Shown piece by piece: positions 47,601 to 54,581 of a DNA stretch of 64,000 nt. Positions within the stretch are counted from its first letter, which is position 1, and each line of letters begins with the position of its first letter. Origin of the DNA: Dipylidium caninum. Taxonomy: Eukaryota; Platyhelminthes; Cestoda; Cyclophyllidea; Dipylidiidae. A model generated the notes under the pieces. It was not told the origin of the DNA and made no database searches. It saw only the letters and a list, made by a program, of their open reading frames with translations. A program made the position numbers and the translations under genes. The stretch is taken from positions 372,001 through 436,000 of the forward strand of contig QEYB01001597.1 of assembly GCA_017562135.1 (NCBI GenBank), in the 5' to 3' direction.

Positions 47601-50269
47601 TTGCTGCCAAAAATCACAGTAATTGCAGAGTAGGTGGCAATTGAAAGTGCGGAAAGGGAAAGAGTCTCGCCCACTCTAACGGTGATTTAGTTGGTTAAGT
47701 GAACCTCACCCTCTGCGTATATCCGATTAAGCATGCTAAGCAGGCCCCTTTTATGCTGTCAAGAGTTTTGCGAATCTCCGACTTATCGGGAATCCACGTG
47801 GCAATAGTGTTCCACAACTAAAACGTTGCTACTGACTAGACGTGCTAGCCGTTAGTTAGGAGGAGGCATTTTGGTGCGCCGCTTTTGTTCTAGGCACTCT
47901 ATGAGGATATGCTGCGCGAGTTCTCCGAGTCCACAACGCAGGAGGCGAAAGTAGCCGCAACCAGACGGCGTAACAGACAAACAGATTCGCGAGGCTATGA
48001 GACGGACACCGGCGTTCTCACCAACCGCGTCAGTAGACACACGACCGAAAACGAAGATGGGTTGAAGGTTTGCCCTATTTAGCCATGTTTGAGCACCTTT
48101 ATTGAGGGTTTAGTGAATTTTTGCGCGTATGTAGGGCGGCAGAAAAATGACTCAAAGCCTTTATAGGCTTCTAATCTCTCTAAAATACACTAATCAGGTC
48201 CTTCGTCTTCTCTTTACTTGAGTATCCTTGTCGACATTTGGGTTGTTTAAATTACAGGGTTTCAGAAAAGCTTAATCATCAATTTATTGTGGATCTCGTT
48301 GGGTTTTGTCTGCACCCGTGTTCCGTGTTTGTTTTGCGATTGGGAGGAGGTGGGAACCGCGGCGTCAAGACCGAAGCTTTAATGAACCAACGCATTCTTC
48401 TAGCTCTGTGCCTCGAAAGTCTGCGGAGAGGTTCGAGAGGTACTGCGTGGTCTGGAGGAGCGTTTCATTCGTACCGCAGAGCAGCTGGCCGAGGCGGAAA
48501 CGCTTTTGGCGGAGGTAGGAGGCTCTCCCGCCTCTACTCCGCTCTCCCTCAATAACTGCGAATCCACTTGTGGACATCTCCTCGCTGCTATTAGCATTTG
48601 CACCGACTGTGTCGATGCCGACGACGGTGGTTCAGCAGTTTCCACTCAGCGGCGTCTGCTAGCGCGCCTGGAGCGGTGGATCACCACCCAGTTGCGGCAG
48701 CGCGACTCGTTGGAGATGCAGTTGCGCCAGCGATGTGCTGATCTTGAAGTAGAACTGGCGAAGTCCTGTCCTGAGGCGAGCGATCACCCTTCTTTCTGAC
48801 CTTAAAGCTAACAGCTGCGAGGCTACCCTTTAAGTGTTGGTGTGTTTGCCTCCAAAAGGCGGAAAATGAAGATCTGTAGCGCAATAAGACAGACAAATCA
48901 CTCATGTCGGTGGGCCGAGGTCTTCTTTTAGCTGTGACACGGTAACATTTGCTGATTCTCCCTGAGATTTGTTTGCCTGTAAAACATGGTGCGAAATGCC
49001 GTTTGGCGGCGTTGGCTGCTCTCACATGAGCTCTTGTTTGCAGATCAACGCAAACAAGTTGAAGGTGAGTTTGGAGGCACAGCAGACCGAACTGGCGGAT
49101 TTGTACCGCAGACTGGCAAGTGCCCAGGATGAGCTGGAGACGACGAAAGCTCTTCGCGACACTCAGGTCTGTTCTCTCGTTGCGATTTGGCCATGCCACT
49201 AAATCATCCGCAATCGCTTCACTAAAGTGCTGCAACCGCCATTCGGTTGACAGTTAGTCAGTAGTGTCACGTGCGCACTGAACGGTGTGTAAAAATGTCT
49301 GCTTTCGAGAGACCGCCGTCTAATTGGCTTTTCCTGTTGTTTTTTTGTGCACAACTCTAGTTGCCTGATGCTCACTACACTGGGACACGAATCGACCTGG
49401 TAGAAACCATTTGAGGTAGACAAAGAGACAGAGAAAGTGAGTGGGCGAGAGAGGGAGGCAGACCTCCTCCTCCTCCTTTCCTCTTCTCCCATCGCGTTTC
49501 ACTGTGTTAAGTCACTTTGACCATTACATTTGGCCCCCAAATTGTCCCCACGTGCACGCTCATACCAATTTTTGCTAGTCTTTGGTTGTTGCAATACTAA
49601 GTAATTTGCTAGGGCCTTTTTTTCAAGAGTGCACCGCCCTCCCCCCTCCCCGCTCCGCTCTCGCCCCCATTAGTTGCCCGAAGGGGCATTCACCACTCTG
49701 TACGTCAAGTCGGCATTGCCCAAGGCTAAAATAATGCCCCCTTCGATTGGCCGGTTAAGACGCGACTGGAGGAGGAGGTGACGCCTTTGTGGACGTGCAC
49801 ACCACCAAATGAGTTGGCTACCCAGAAAGACTAAAGTTGTCCAGCCTTTCCTGCTGTCAGGTGAATTCAGGGACGCACGAGCGTCACGCAGCAGAAATGG
49901 CATTTGTCGCACAGGTGGACAGTTTCTTGCGAAACAGAATGGCTGTGAAGCCCTCGGTGGGTTTCGACGTCGTCTCATGAGCGCCTCTCCACCCTGCCCG
50001 ACTCTCAGGTTAGGTGTCTGAGGCAACATGGCGCGGCACATCGAACCGGCTTCGATGACACCGCGGTTTGGGTGCATTGCGTTCGCCCAGATTTGGCACG
50101 AGGCCTGGTCCGCACTGCCGTCCTGTCGGAGTCCCCTCTGGCAGGTCTAGCAAGCAGGCGGCAGACGCGAGGACATCTTCCCGAGTCGTCACGACGTTGG
50201 AGGGCGCTTTTGACTAGAGGAAAGTCGGAAGACACGTCAGAGCACGACAGGAGTGTATTTTTTGTCTAA
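26540..50269 (+). CDS. Large coiled-coil protein, many exons (several frames broken)
   Basis: Unrecognised, probably structural or scaffolding. Start ATG 26540 is preceded by an in-frame TAA at 26510. Exons that join in phase: 26540-26641, 26674-26796, 26831-26929, 27045-27131, 27196-27309, 32636-32749, 33094-33150, 40638-40892, 42305-42409, 43206-43370, 45809-45855, 45942-46302, 46623-46804, 47894-48067, 48404-48775, 49044-49166, then probably 49861-49956 and 50009-50269. The basic N-terminus gives way to heptad-like helices rich in Glu, Leu, Gln and Arg, for example LEERLAKAEAGNRALRAQL. A centrosomal, ciliary or golgin-like role is possible but not shown. Three exons (43206, 45942, 46623) carry single-base indels whose counterparts in the duplicate at 58-63 kb are intact. 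Early introns are tiny; later ones reach 7.5 kb. Other micro-exons may be missing from this model. Confidence 0.75.
26674..26796 (+). CDS. Coiled-coil gene exon 2
   Basis: 41 codons after acceptor CATTTTTTAG, including MAVLNKRWSIIAKNQET. Donor ACG|GTGTGT; the next intron is 34 bases. Confidence 0.8.
26831..26929 (+). CDS. Coiled-coil gene exon 3
   Basis: 33 codons, helical (SKQELLNNYRLLMNDHLRL), phase 0 at both ends, donor ATG|GTAAGA. Confidence 0.8.
27045..27131 (+). CDS. Coiled-coil gene exon 4
   Basis: 29 codons (ARNRLQTDLLDAMMCIEDLK onward), phase 0 at both ends, donor CGC|GTAAGC; the next intron is 64 bases. Confidence 0.8.
27196..27309 (+). CDS. Coiled-coil gene exon 5
   Basis: 38 codons after acceptor TTTTGCTCCAG, with SLLQNQLSRISKSSHID at the end. 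Donor GAT|GTAAGT, phase 0 at both ends. The long first GC-rich intron follows. Confidence 0.7.
29321..29324 (+). promoter_or_regulatory. Candidate recursive (zero-length exon) splice site
   Basis: The tract TTTTTATTTCTTAACTAAAG, with a CTTAAC branch-point-like motif, is followed directly by GTAAGA. That makes an acceptor fused to a donor inside a 5.3-kb intron, the arrangement of ratchet-type sites described in insects. One match could be chance. Confidence 0.3.
29414..29425 (+). CDS. Candidate 12-base micro-exon (RRKI)
   Basis: The pyrimidine-rich acceptor CTACTTTTCCTTTTAG, 12 bases, then a perfect GTAAGT. Phase 0 at both ends, so it could be included between exons 27196-27309 and 32636-32749 without changing the frame. 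Only RNA evidence can confirm it. Confidence 0.4.
30205..30238. repeat. 17-bp direct repeat, two copies
   Basis: CGGGCCCGACGTAGGGG occurs twice head to tail at 30205-30221 and 30222-30238. Confidence 0.85.
32636..32749 (+). CDS. Coiled-coil gene exon: heptad-rich helix
   Basis: 38 codons after acceptor TTTCCTTTTGCAG (LYESAKRIEMLELAKLEMKE onward). Strong heptad character, phase 0 at both ends, donor ATG|GTGAGT. Confidence 0.85.
33094..33150 (+). CDS. Coiled-coil gene exon (19 codons)
   Basis: VEEELRRQPACENGTTQTE between acceptor CCTTTTTTAG and donor GAG|GTGAGA, phase 0 at both ends. Confidence 0.75.
34477..35430 (+). repeat. Duplicated block A, copy 1
   Basis: Near-identical to 55843-56850. 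Homology starts at GGCTCTTGGGGGCCGTGATG in both copies and runs to the TG-rich tract. Copy 1 has about 33 extra bases near 34639-34672, and its CCT repeat (35118-35138) is shorter than that of copy 2. Confidence 0.9.
35577..35611. repeat. CTC trinucleotide microsatellite
   Basis: About 11-12 CTC units in the part of the intron that is missing from the second copy. Confidence 0.9.
36063..37262 (-). CDS. Long unexplained open frame (about 400 codons)
   Basis: A minus-strand frame with no stop from ATG 37262 to the stop at 36063. It lies antisense inside the 7.5-kb coiled-coil intron and in the part absent from the second copy. The central part has a mixed, protein-like composition (for example RLLAWETFRELECRLPKGIQ); the ends are Ser/Arg/Pro-rich. 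I recognise no domain. For roughly 58-60% GC this length is unlikely by chance, but GC-rich frames of 350 codons occur nearby (55643-56713, minus) that look spurious. It could be a single-exon gene, one exon of a gene, or chance. Confidence 0.25.
   Translation of the reverse strand: MTGDGKPACSAPSSRRLDSRNKRWSDATTPTGAKTRQVEALKRPSGRNQEDATRQPRIREGSSTPPVTDEAERRVGGLTGSRTEETTSPRLLQPLRALAPAAASVAETQTAENSLISPLQVECPRNAFSNRFVEGSFTEGGWARRPLPREQEALEQATVPPGRLANRLYASITPRSAFKAASAQFERHPLGEGQNDSLLCRLTFVEGEARAESEDGVVRKGVDEEKGIPTKDESSTRPFVLAFQIRQLKGSGQSPLCNADDDGTRLLAWETFRELECRLPKGIQLTSAGESGRVLRSVSARPAHRFPSSEHRFSPSESGTGAERRRTREKTPPLPTAPLIWSPLSAVSSTGGFCAPYKLRHNANSISVCCRATFSPLRGCFCPKIASDLRILHVALTCG
40638..40892 (+). 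CDS. Coiled-coil gene exon: 85-codon helix, single copy
   Basis: After acceptor TTGCCCCTCAG it encodes an uninterrupted helix, including NQQAECAALSAKHRHLENLV and RRDNAELREQVVRIDEEMED. Phase 0 at both ends, donor CAG|GTGGGT. It lies just left of the second duplicated block and has no counterpart in the 55.8-64 kb copy. Confidence 0.9.
41537..41560. repeat. CGG repeat unique to copy 1
   Basis: About eight CGG units. The matching place in copy 2 (about 57690-57715) has no such run. Confidence 0.8.
42305..42409 (+). CDS. Coiled-coil gene exon with GC donor, copy 1
   Basis: 35 codons (AELTAKAEQIVLLEERLAKA onward), acceptor GGTGCCTCTAG. The only in-phase donor is GAGAAG|GCGAGT, a GC-AG intron, the same in copy 2. 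Frame intact. Confidence 0.85.
42410..43205 (+). other. GC-AG intron, copy 1
   Basis: About 800 bases from GCGAGT to CTGCCTCCCAG. No GT donor at the required phase occurs before the frame closes. Confidence 0.7.
43206..43370 (+). pseudogene. Coiled-coil gene exon, copy 1, frameshifted
   Basis: Encodes ATGKGGDRNEPEGG onward. One extra T in CTTCTTTCAG, compared with CTTCTCCAG in copy 2, puts a TAG in frame at the end (43358-43360). It is 165 bases here and 164 in copy 2 (59380-59543). A true mutation or an assembly error. Confidence 0.75.
43371..45808 (+). other. Intron of coiled-coil gene, copy 1
   Basis: A 2.4-kb AT-rich intron with a matching sequence in copy 2 (59544-61922). No nested gene was recognised. 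A short stretch near 44487-44520 starts like a tRNA-derived element but lacks a B box. Confidence 0.6.
45809..45855 (+). CDS. Coiled-coil gene exon, 47 bases, copy 1
   Basis: Acceptor TTTGTTTCAG, peptide LRNSLLLTDSRTSIR with split codons at both ends, donor CGAA|GTAAGG. Phase 2 in and phase 1 out. Intact, and matching 61923-61969. Confidence 0.7.
45942..46302 (+). pseudogene. Coiled-coil gene exon, copy 1, several frameshifts
   Basis: Counterpart of the intact 362-base exon 62056-62417. Copy 1 is 361 bases and differs by at least six single-base insertions or deletions (for example CCACCTTC for CCACCCTTC, GGGCTACG for GGGCCTACG, CCCAAGG for CCCAGG, CGGTCACTG for CGGCACTG). No single frame reads through it. 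Confidence 0.8.
46623..46804 (+). pseudogene. Coiled-coil gene exon, copy 1, frameshifted
   Basis: One base is missing (GGCCATCAG for GGCCAATCAG in copy 2), so the frame is lost after ETANAALTEA. The splice sites (TTTGTAG, CAG|GTGAGG) are intact. 182 bases here against 183 in copy 2. Confidence 0.8.
46805..47893 (+). other. Intron of coiled-coil gene, copy 1
   Basis: A 1.1-kb intron, nearly identical to 62922-64000 in copy 2. No other feature was seen. Confidence 0.7.
47894..48067 (+). CDS. Coiled-coil gene exon
   Basis: 58 codons (ALYEDMLREFSESTTQEAKV onward), acceptor TTTTGTTCTAG, donor AAG|GTTTGC, phase 0 at both ends. Its counterpart in copy 2 would lie just beyond the right edge. Confidence 0.8.
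48404..48775 (+). CDS. Coiled-coil gene exon, 124 codons
   Basis: After acceptor GCATTCTTCTAG it encodes a helix (VREVLRGLEERFIRTAEQLA), a Cys-rich loop and a second helix (LRQRDSLEMQLRQRCADLEV). The frame stays open to TGA 48797-48799. An in-phase join to the next exon needs CCTGAG|GCGAGC, another GC donor, or an internal GT donor such as GAG|GTAGGA at 48513. Confidence 0.75.
49044..49166 (+). CDS. Coiled-coil gene exon, 41 codons
   Basis: After CTTGTTTGCAG it encodes INANKLKVSLEAQQTELADL and RRLASAQDELETTKALRDTQ, a clear heptad helix. Donor CAG|GTCTGT, phase 0 at both ends. Confidence 0.8.
49861..49956 (+). CDS. Probable coiled-coil gene exon (32 codons)
   Basis: Acceptor CCTTTCCTGCTGTCAG, peptide including HAAEMAFVAQVDSFLRNRM, donor TCG|GTGGGT, phase 0 at both ends. 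It fits between 49044-49166 and 50009-50269. If unspliced, the frame ends at TGA 49978-49980. Confidence 0.5.
50009..50269 (+). CDS. Probable last exon of coiled-coil gene
   Basis: Acceptor TGCCCGACTCTCAG opens an in-phase frame of 86 codons (VRCLRQHGAAHRTGFDDTAV onward) that ends at TAA 50267-50269. It is basic and Ser/Arg-rich, and no longer helical. It is probably the C-terminus, because no further exon was seen before the next gene. No canonical AATAAA follows within several hundred bases. Confidence 0.45.
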   Translation, partial: VRCLRQHGAAHRTGFDDTAVWVHCVRPDLARGLVRTAVLSESPLAGLASRRQTRGHLPESSRRWRALLTRGKSEDTSEHDRSVFFV

Positions 50270-51844
50270 AAACTAGTTGTTAGGTGAAAAGGCCTTTTGG
50301 GAAGCAACTGTTGATGACCTTCTTTCCTATTCGATAAAAATGTTACTTCTGCTTTTAGAACATAGACTCCGTACAATTTCGATCAAGGAAGGACTTCAAG
50401 TTGTAACCAACAGAAGGCAAAAGCTCGAAAACCACACCGATCTTCTCTGCACCTTTATACACATCGGACTCCGCCCCCATCTCCTCCTTTTCCGTCCCCG
50501 TCCCCGTCCCCGTCCCCGTCCCGTCCCGCCGTCCCCGCCTTGTCGAGGTGATTGTGCTCCGTGCATCTTTCCTTAAACACGTCTGTGCCACTCCTCCCCG
50601 CTACCCGCCCCCCCCTCTGCCCTCCCCGCACCTCCTCCGCTTTGCATGCCGCGTTGCGCTCGCTCACTTACACGCATCCGACATTTTGTATCGCCTTCTC
50701 CAGCCCCTCCTCTCCCAACCTCTTCCACCCCCTCCACCCCGCTCCCCCACTCTCATTCGTGTCTCTTCTGTTCTCGCTTGCATACAGCGTCATCATTATA
50801 TACGTGTGGAAGTAAACTTTCCTGTTAGTTATCTTGACTGGTTTGTTTGTGTGTGTTGTGTGCTAGTGAGTGAGTGAGTGATTGACTACCATACTCAGGC
50901 ACGTTTGGCCGTGAGATCGCGTCCCTCTTAAGCGGACAGAAGTCCAGTGCTTCATAAGAGGACAACCGTGGACTTAGTGGCGCGACAACCGGGGCAGATG
51001 AGGAAGGGTGTTGGACGCCAATCTGTTTCCACTGTCCACTCGCTTCTCCCGTGAGGGCGAGAGCGCTGCCTGCCAGTGAGGACGTCAATCCGGTCTCCCC
51101 GCCTCCATTCGTCTCCGCATGGGGTGCCTCGGACGCGCTCCCTCGCGAACGCCCCCACCTAACTAGCGGGCCAGTGGTGAAGGAGACGCTCCTCCGAGTT
51201 ACAAAAAAGTGCATGTTGGAGAATTTCGTCATCCACTCTGTTTGGAAAGGACTTACGAACAAAGCGTCCACGCAACAAGGCTGCCCACGAGACAGGCTGG
51301 AAGAGTGTGCACGTCATTTGCCACGAGCTACTGCAGTTTCTGCGGTGGGCCTCCGACTTAAACAAAAAGTGTACTGACAAATCTCCCTCTCCCATGACCC
51401 ATTTGCGCTTGTCAAGTGGAGTTGAGTGCACCTCCTCAGGTTCTCGTTTCTCTCTACACCCAACACCCATGCTGCCTCCTGGGGGGTGAGTGGACCCTCC
51501 GCGGTGGGTGAAATGTGAGCGATGCGCCCCCGGCAAGCGTCACTTCAAGGGCGTCGCCGCTTCCCTCTCGCGTGCCTCATGGAAGATGTCCTGGCCACTG
51601 ATTTGGCCGTAAGAGGTGGCAGTCCAATGGGAGAGAAGGTGGATTCGCTTCCCCCTCCTCCTCGGCGTCGAGAGCGAAAGCCTCCAAAATGGCTCCAACT
51701 GTTCCCCCGGTGGTGGTGCGGTGGTGTCAAATCGTCTCAGCCTGGTGCACCTTCCCCTCAAGGGTCACCCTGGAAAGGGCTACTAGACGACCGCGGCGAA
51801 GCGCCAAAGAATCAGTCACGGCGAAATTCCACGTCTCCTCTCTC
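50270..51844 (+). other. Intergenic region between coiled-coil and CRAL-TRIO genes
   Basis: No gene was recognised. It contains a CCCCGT hexamer repeat (about 50492-50527), a pyrimidine-rich stretch (50580-50760) and GTGA repeats near 50866-50882. Part of it may be the 3' untranslated region of the coiled-coil gene. Confidence 0.5.
50492..50527. repeat. CCCCGT hexanucleotide repeat
   Basis: Five to six tandem units on the plus strand. Confidence 0.85.
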
Positions 51845-51900
51845 ATTGGTGGTTGGGGGGTGAAGCGAGGTGCTCCCACCCACGCTCCGGCTTATATAAG
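51845..51900 (+). promoter_or_regulatory. Core promoter of CRAL-TRIO gene
   Basis: A TATATAAG box at 51893-51900 lies 58 bases before the start ATG at 51958. An inverted CCAAT box (ATTGG, 51845-51849) is about 44 bases upstream of it. The spacing is typical of a metazoan TATA promoter, with an expected start of transcription near 51925. Confidence 0.6.
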
Positions 51901-51957
51901 GCGCCCGCAGGCGCTGCCGTTGCTGCAACTGCTTCAGTGTGACGTGGACAGCGAACA

Positions 51958-52099
51958 ATGTCAGCCTCGCAGAAATTGCCACCGCTGTACGTGAAGCTGG
52001 CGAAGGCGCAGTTGGGAGAAGACCCCAAGAGCATCGATGCACACGTGGAGGCGTTCCGACGTTGGTTGTCCTCGATGCCCCATCTCACGTGTCCAGACG
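51958..52099 (+). CDS. CRAL-TRIO exon 1
   Basis: Starts MSASQKLPPLYVKLAKAQLG and ends in phase 1 at GACG|GTAGGT. It encodes the N-terminal helices. Confidence 0.85.
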
Positions 52100-54513
52100 G
52101 TAGGTTTGCGTGGAGGACACGACCTGCTACATTGGTGGCCCCGAGGGAGGGAGGGAGGGCGGGCGGGCGGGCGCCGTCTCCTCGTCCACTCCAGCGCACG
52201 CAACGACAGACGAGCGGTGACGGCTGCAGTGAATGCCTCCCTCATTCACGCGGTTGCCATTAGCCCGAGTCATCCGCTTCCAGACACAGACAGACAGACA
52301 GACAGACCGTTCTTACTGTCGGTGTTTCTGCCGTGGAACCCGCGCCTGCGCAGGTTGGCTTTCCCCGTGGAGGGTGACTGACTGGCTGCGGACTCAACTG
52401 TTTCCTCTGCCCTCCCTTCCCTGCTCCCCCATTCTCGTCCACAACACGTGGACGAGCAGTCCTGGCAAACTCCTCACCTGACGAAACCGTTAGCCCAGTG
52501 CGATTACCTCACAGCGCTGCCGGACCGCGAGGCGAAGGGCCACGTTCCTCTTCTTCTTCTTCTTCTGCCGCTGCTGGTGCTGCTGCTGCTGCAGTTGTCG
52601 GTGTCTCCGATGCACCAGCAGCCTCTTAGCGTATCGCGACATTGTGTAGTTGCCTCGACCCCATGACTCCATGGCAGCCGGAGATTGATTGCGCACTTTA
52701 CACAGGCCCCATTCAATGACTCAGGTGCTGTGGAGGGGTTTGACTTGACGCTTGAAGCACCCGTGGCACCGACGCAACGCCTGCACACCTTTCGTGTCGT
52801 CACCACCTACTGAAGTCGTTCAGTAGCCACTTAACCGCCTCATTTTGCCCCCTCTAGATGAAACCTTCCTCCTCATGTTCCTCCGTCAGAGCAAGTACGT
52901 CCACGCGAAGGCCCAGGCGAGGCTGGACAACTTCTGCACCCTCTCCACCCGAAAGTGCATCGACGAGTTCATTTGGGCCACGCCCATCGACTGAAGTCGG
53001 AGAGACTCGAGTACTACCTCAACCTGGGGTGGGTTTGCCTAACATCAGCGCCTAGGCCGATGCTTTTATGGCTCCCTCTCGAAACAACGCATTCGCGGTA
53101 ACAAAAAGGCACTCATGTTGCAGCTAAGTTTCAAAATCTCCCCTCCCTGCAAAGTTTGTCAACCATTGGAAGTCATTCCCGATATTGTCCCCATTCTCCG
53201 AACTCTGCGACGTAGGTGTTTATTCAGCCGATTTTCCAATTGCTCATGAGACATATTTTTATTTCATCTCAGGATGCACATCCCCCTTGGATACATGGAG
53301 AACGGAAAGTTGGGGATTTTGATACGTCCAGGTAATCACATCACCTCTAGTAACGTGGAAATGTAGGCGTCTGGAATCCCGACGAAATATCTGTGGGAGA
53401 GGTGTTCTACTTCGTCTACAAGGCCTTGTTCATGATTTACTCAGACCCGCGAGCAATGATCGCCGGTGCCGTAAACATAATGGACTTCGCAGGCGGAACC
53501 GCGAAACAGGTCGTAAAGGATCCTAACAACATTCGGGCGATTGTTAGATTCATGCAGGTATGCGGCGGTTAAGCTGGCCTTGGCTTTTCCTCGTAAAGCA
53601 GTCAGTTAACTTGCGTTACACGGAGAGATGCAGACCACACTAATTGCGTCTGCGGCTTTGTCCATTGAAACAAACCGGTATTCACAATACAAACCCAGAT
53701 TCACGGCCGAGAAGGAGGTTCAGGTTATTTTTCATTGTAGGAGGCGATGCCGGCGAGAACTCCCCACATGATGATTTGCAATGAGGGCAAATTTGTGGAA
53801 ACCATGCTCAGCATATTCATGTTTTACATGAAAGACAAAATGAAACGTCGAGTAAGGCTAATTGACTGGGGCTTTGTGGTCTTGGGTAACCGCAAAAATG
53901 GAGTGATTTGTTATTCATTTTATTTGAATAGATGGTGCGCTGCGGGACGGACATGGAGAAAGCGTACGAGGCTGAGCCGGGCATGAGGAAGCTGCTGCCG
54001 CCGTACTTGGGCGGCGAGGGGAAAACCGTGGAAGAACTCATACGTACGTCTGGACTTGCCTCGACGATATGCCAGCCAGCGTCGACGTCTCTTGACTTGT
54101 TGCAGCACCGAAACGCTTCCACTAACGCATTTGAGAGTAGTTGATTCTGTCCGACTTTGGTGCACCAAGAAATGCGCTTCGATAGTCGAAGGGGCAAATA
54201 GTCGCGTCTCCTTCACCCCGCTATGACAGGAGTTCCCCCTCCCCCCTCCCCTCCCCCCTCCCCAACTCACCCGATAAGCGCTGCACCATTGAGGCTGCAA
54301 TACTCGTACGAGTGCCTGTTCTACACCCCTTTAGAGGCCAACAAGAAACGCTTCCACGAGTTCTACGCCAAAGGCGATCTCACGGCGACGATCAGGGTGG
54401 ACGAGTCAAAGCGACCCAGTTCGGCTCGTGACTTCCTCCGCGAGTACAAGGAATACAACGCGCATGTGATGGGCGCGAGTGGAACCTACGTGAAGATGGA
54501 GGACGAAATTTAA
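51958..54513 (+). CDS. CRAL-TRIO (Sec14-like) lipid-transfer protein
   Basis: A soluble carrier related to alpha-tocopherol transfer protein, clavesin and CRALBP. By family it holds a small lipid in a closed pocket and delivers it to membranes; the ligand cannot be told here. Seven exons in consistent phase: 51958-52099, 52858-53028, 53273-53331, 53367-53557, 53741-53851, 53932-54043 and 54335-54513 (about 321 residues). An N-terminal helical lid (TFLLMFLRQSKYVHAKAQAR) leads into the lipid-binding domain: GILIRPGVWNPDEIS, then AGAVNIMDFAGGTAKQV, PARTPHMMICNEGKFVETML and MRKLLPPYLGGEGKTVEEL. A tail of about 60 residues follows. Exon 2 lacks one base, giving TGA at 52992-52994; the next exon joins in phase only if that base is allowed for. 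A TATA box precedes the gene. Confidence 0.88.
52858..53028 (+). CDS. CRAL-TRIO exon 2, one-base frameshift
   Basis: Acceptor TTGCCCCCTCTAG. It reads DETFLLMFLRQSKYVHAKAQ onward to ATPID, then TGA at 52992-52994. One frame over, KSERLEYYLNLG continues to donor GG|GTGGGT. The exon is one base short of the length that phase requires, so a base has been lost here, either in the genome or in the assembly. Confidence 0.8.
53273..53331 (+). CDS. CRAL-TRIO exon 3
   Basis: Nineteen codons plus split ends (MHIPLGYMENGKLGILIRP). It is followed by an intron of only 35 bases. Confidence 0.85.
53367..53557 (+). CDS. CRAL-TRIO exon 4: core of lipid-binding domain
   Basis: VWNPDEISVGEVFYFVYKAL onward to IRAIVRFMQ. 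It matches the HWDP to DLEGW segment of TTPA-type proteins. Donor CAG|GTATGC, phase 0. Confidence 0.9.
53741..53851 (+). CDS. CRAL-TRIO exon 5
   Basis: EAMPARTPHMMICNEGKFVE onward to KDKMKRR, equivalent to the conserved HLINEP to KPFLTEKIKERI stretch. Donor CGA|GTAAGG, phase 0. Confidence 0.9.
53932..54043 (+). CDS. CRAL-TRIO exon 6: LPPYLGG segment
   Basis: Contains the near-invariant LP..LGGE motif (LLPPYLGGEGKTVEELI). Ends in phase 1 at ATAC|GTACGT. Confidence 0.9.
54335..54513 (+). CDS. CRAL-TRIO exon 7: C-terminal tail and stop
   Basis: Acceptor ACCCCTTTAG gives an in-phase join and encodes ANKKRFHEFYAKGDLTATIR onward to KMEDEI, stop TAA 54511-54513. The polar tail is longer than in TTPA. 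Confidence 0.85.
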
Positions 54514-54549
54514 TTCTCCATCCTATTTCTCGCTCCTCGCCTGTCTTCA

Positions 54550-54581
54550 GGCCAGGCCAGGCCAGGCCAGGCCAGGCCAGG
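54550..54581. repeat. GGCCA pentanucleotide repeat
   Basis: About six to seven tandem units in the 3' flank of the CRAL-TRIO gene. Confidence 0.9.

Larger units (their letters stand above)
40948..47878 (+). repeat. Duplicated block C, copy 1
   Basis: Near-identical to 56868-64000 over its whole length, introns included. Distinguishing features are a deletion of about 219 bases at 41071, a CGG repeat (about 41537-41560) missing from copy 2, and many single-base indels. Copy 2 is cut by the window edge, so the true right end of the duplication is unknown. Confidence 0.93.

Noticed and set aside
53112..53215. Possible extra CRAL-TRIO exon after CATGTTGCAG
   Set aside because: Frames compatible with the flanking phases hit stops, and the protein is already collinear with TTPA-type proteins without it.
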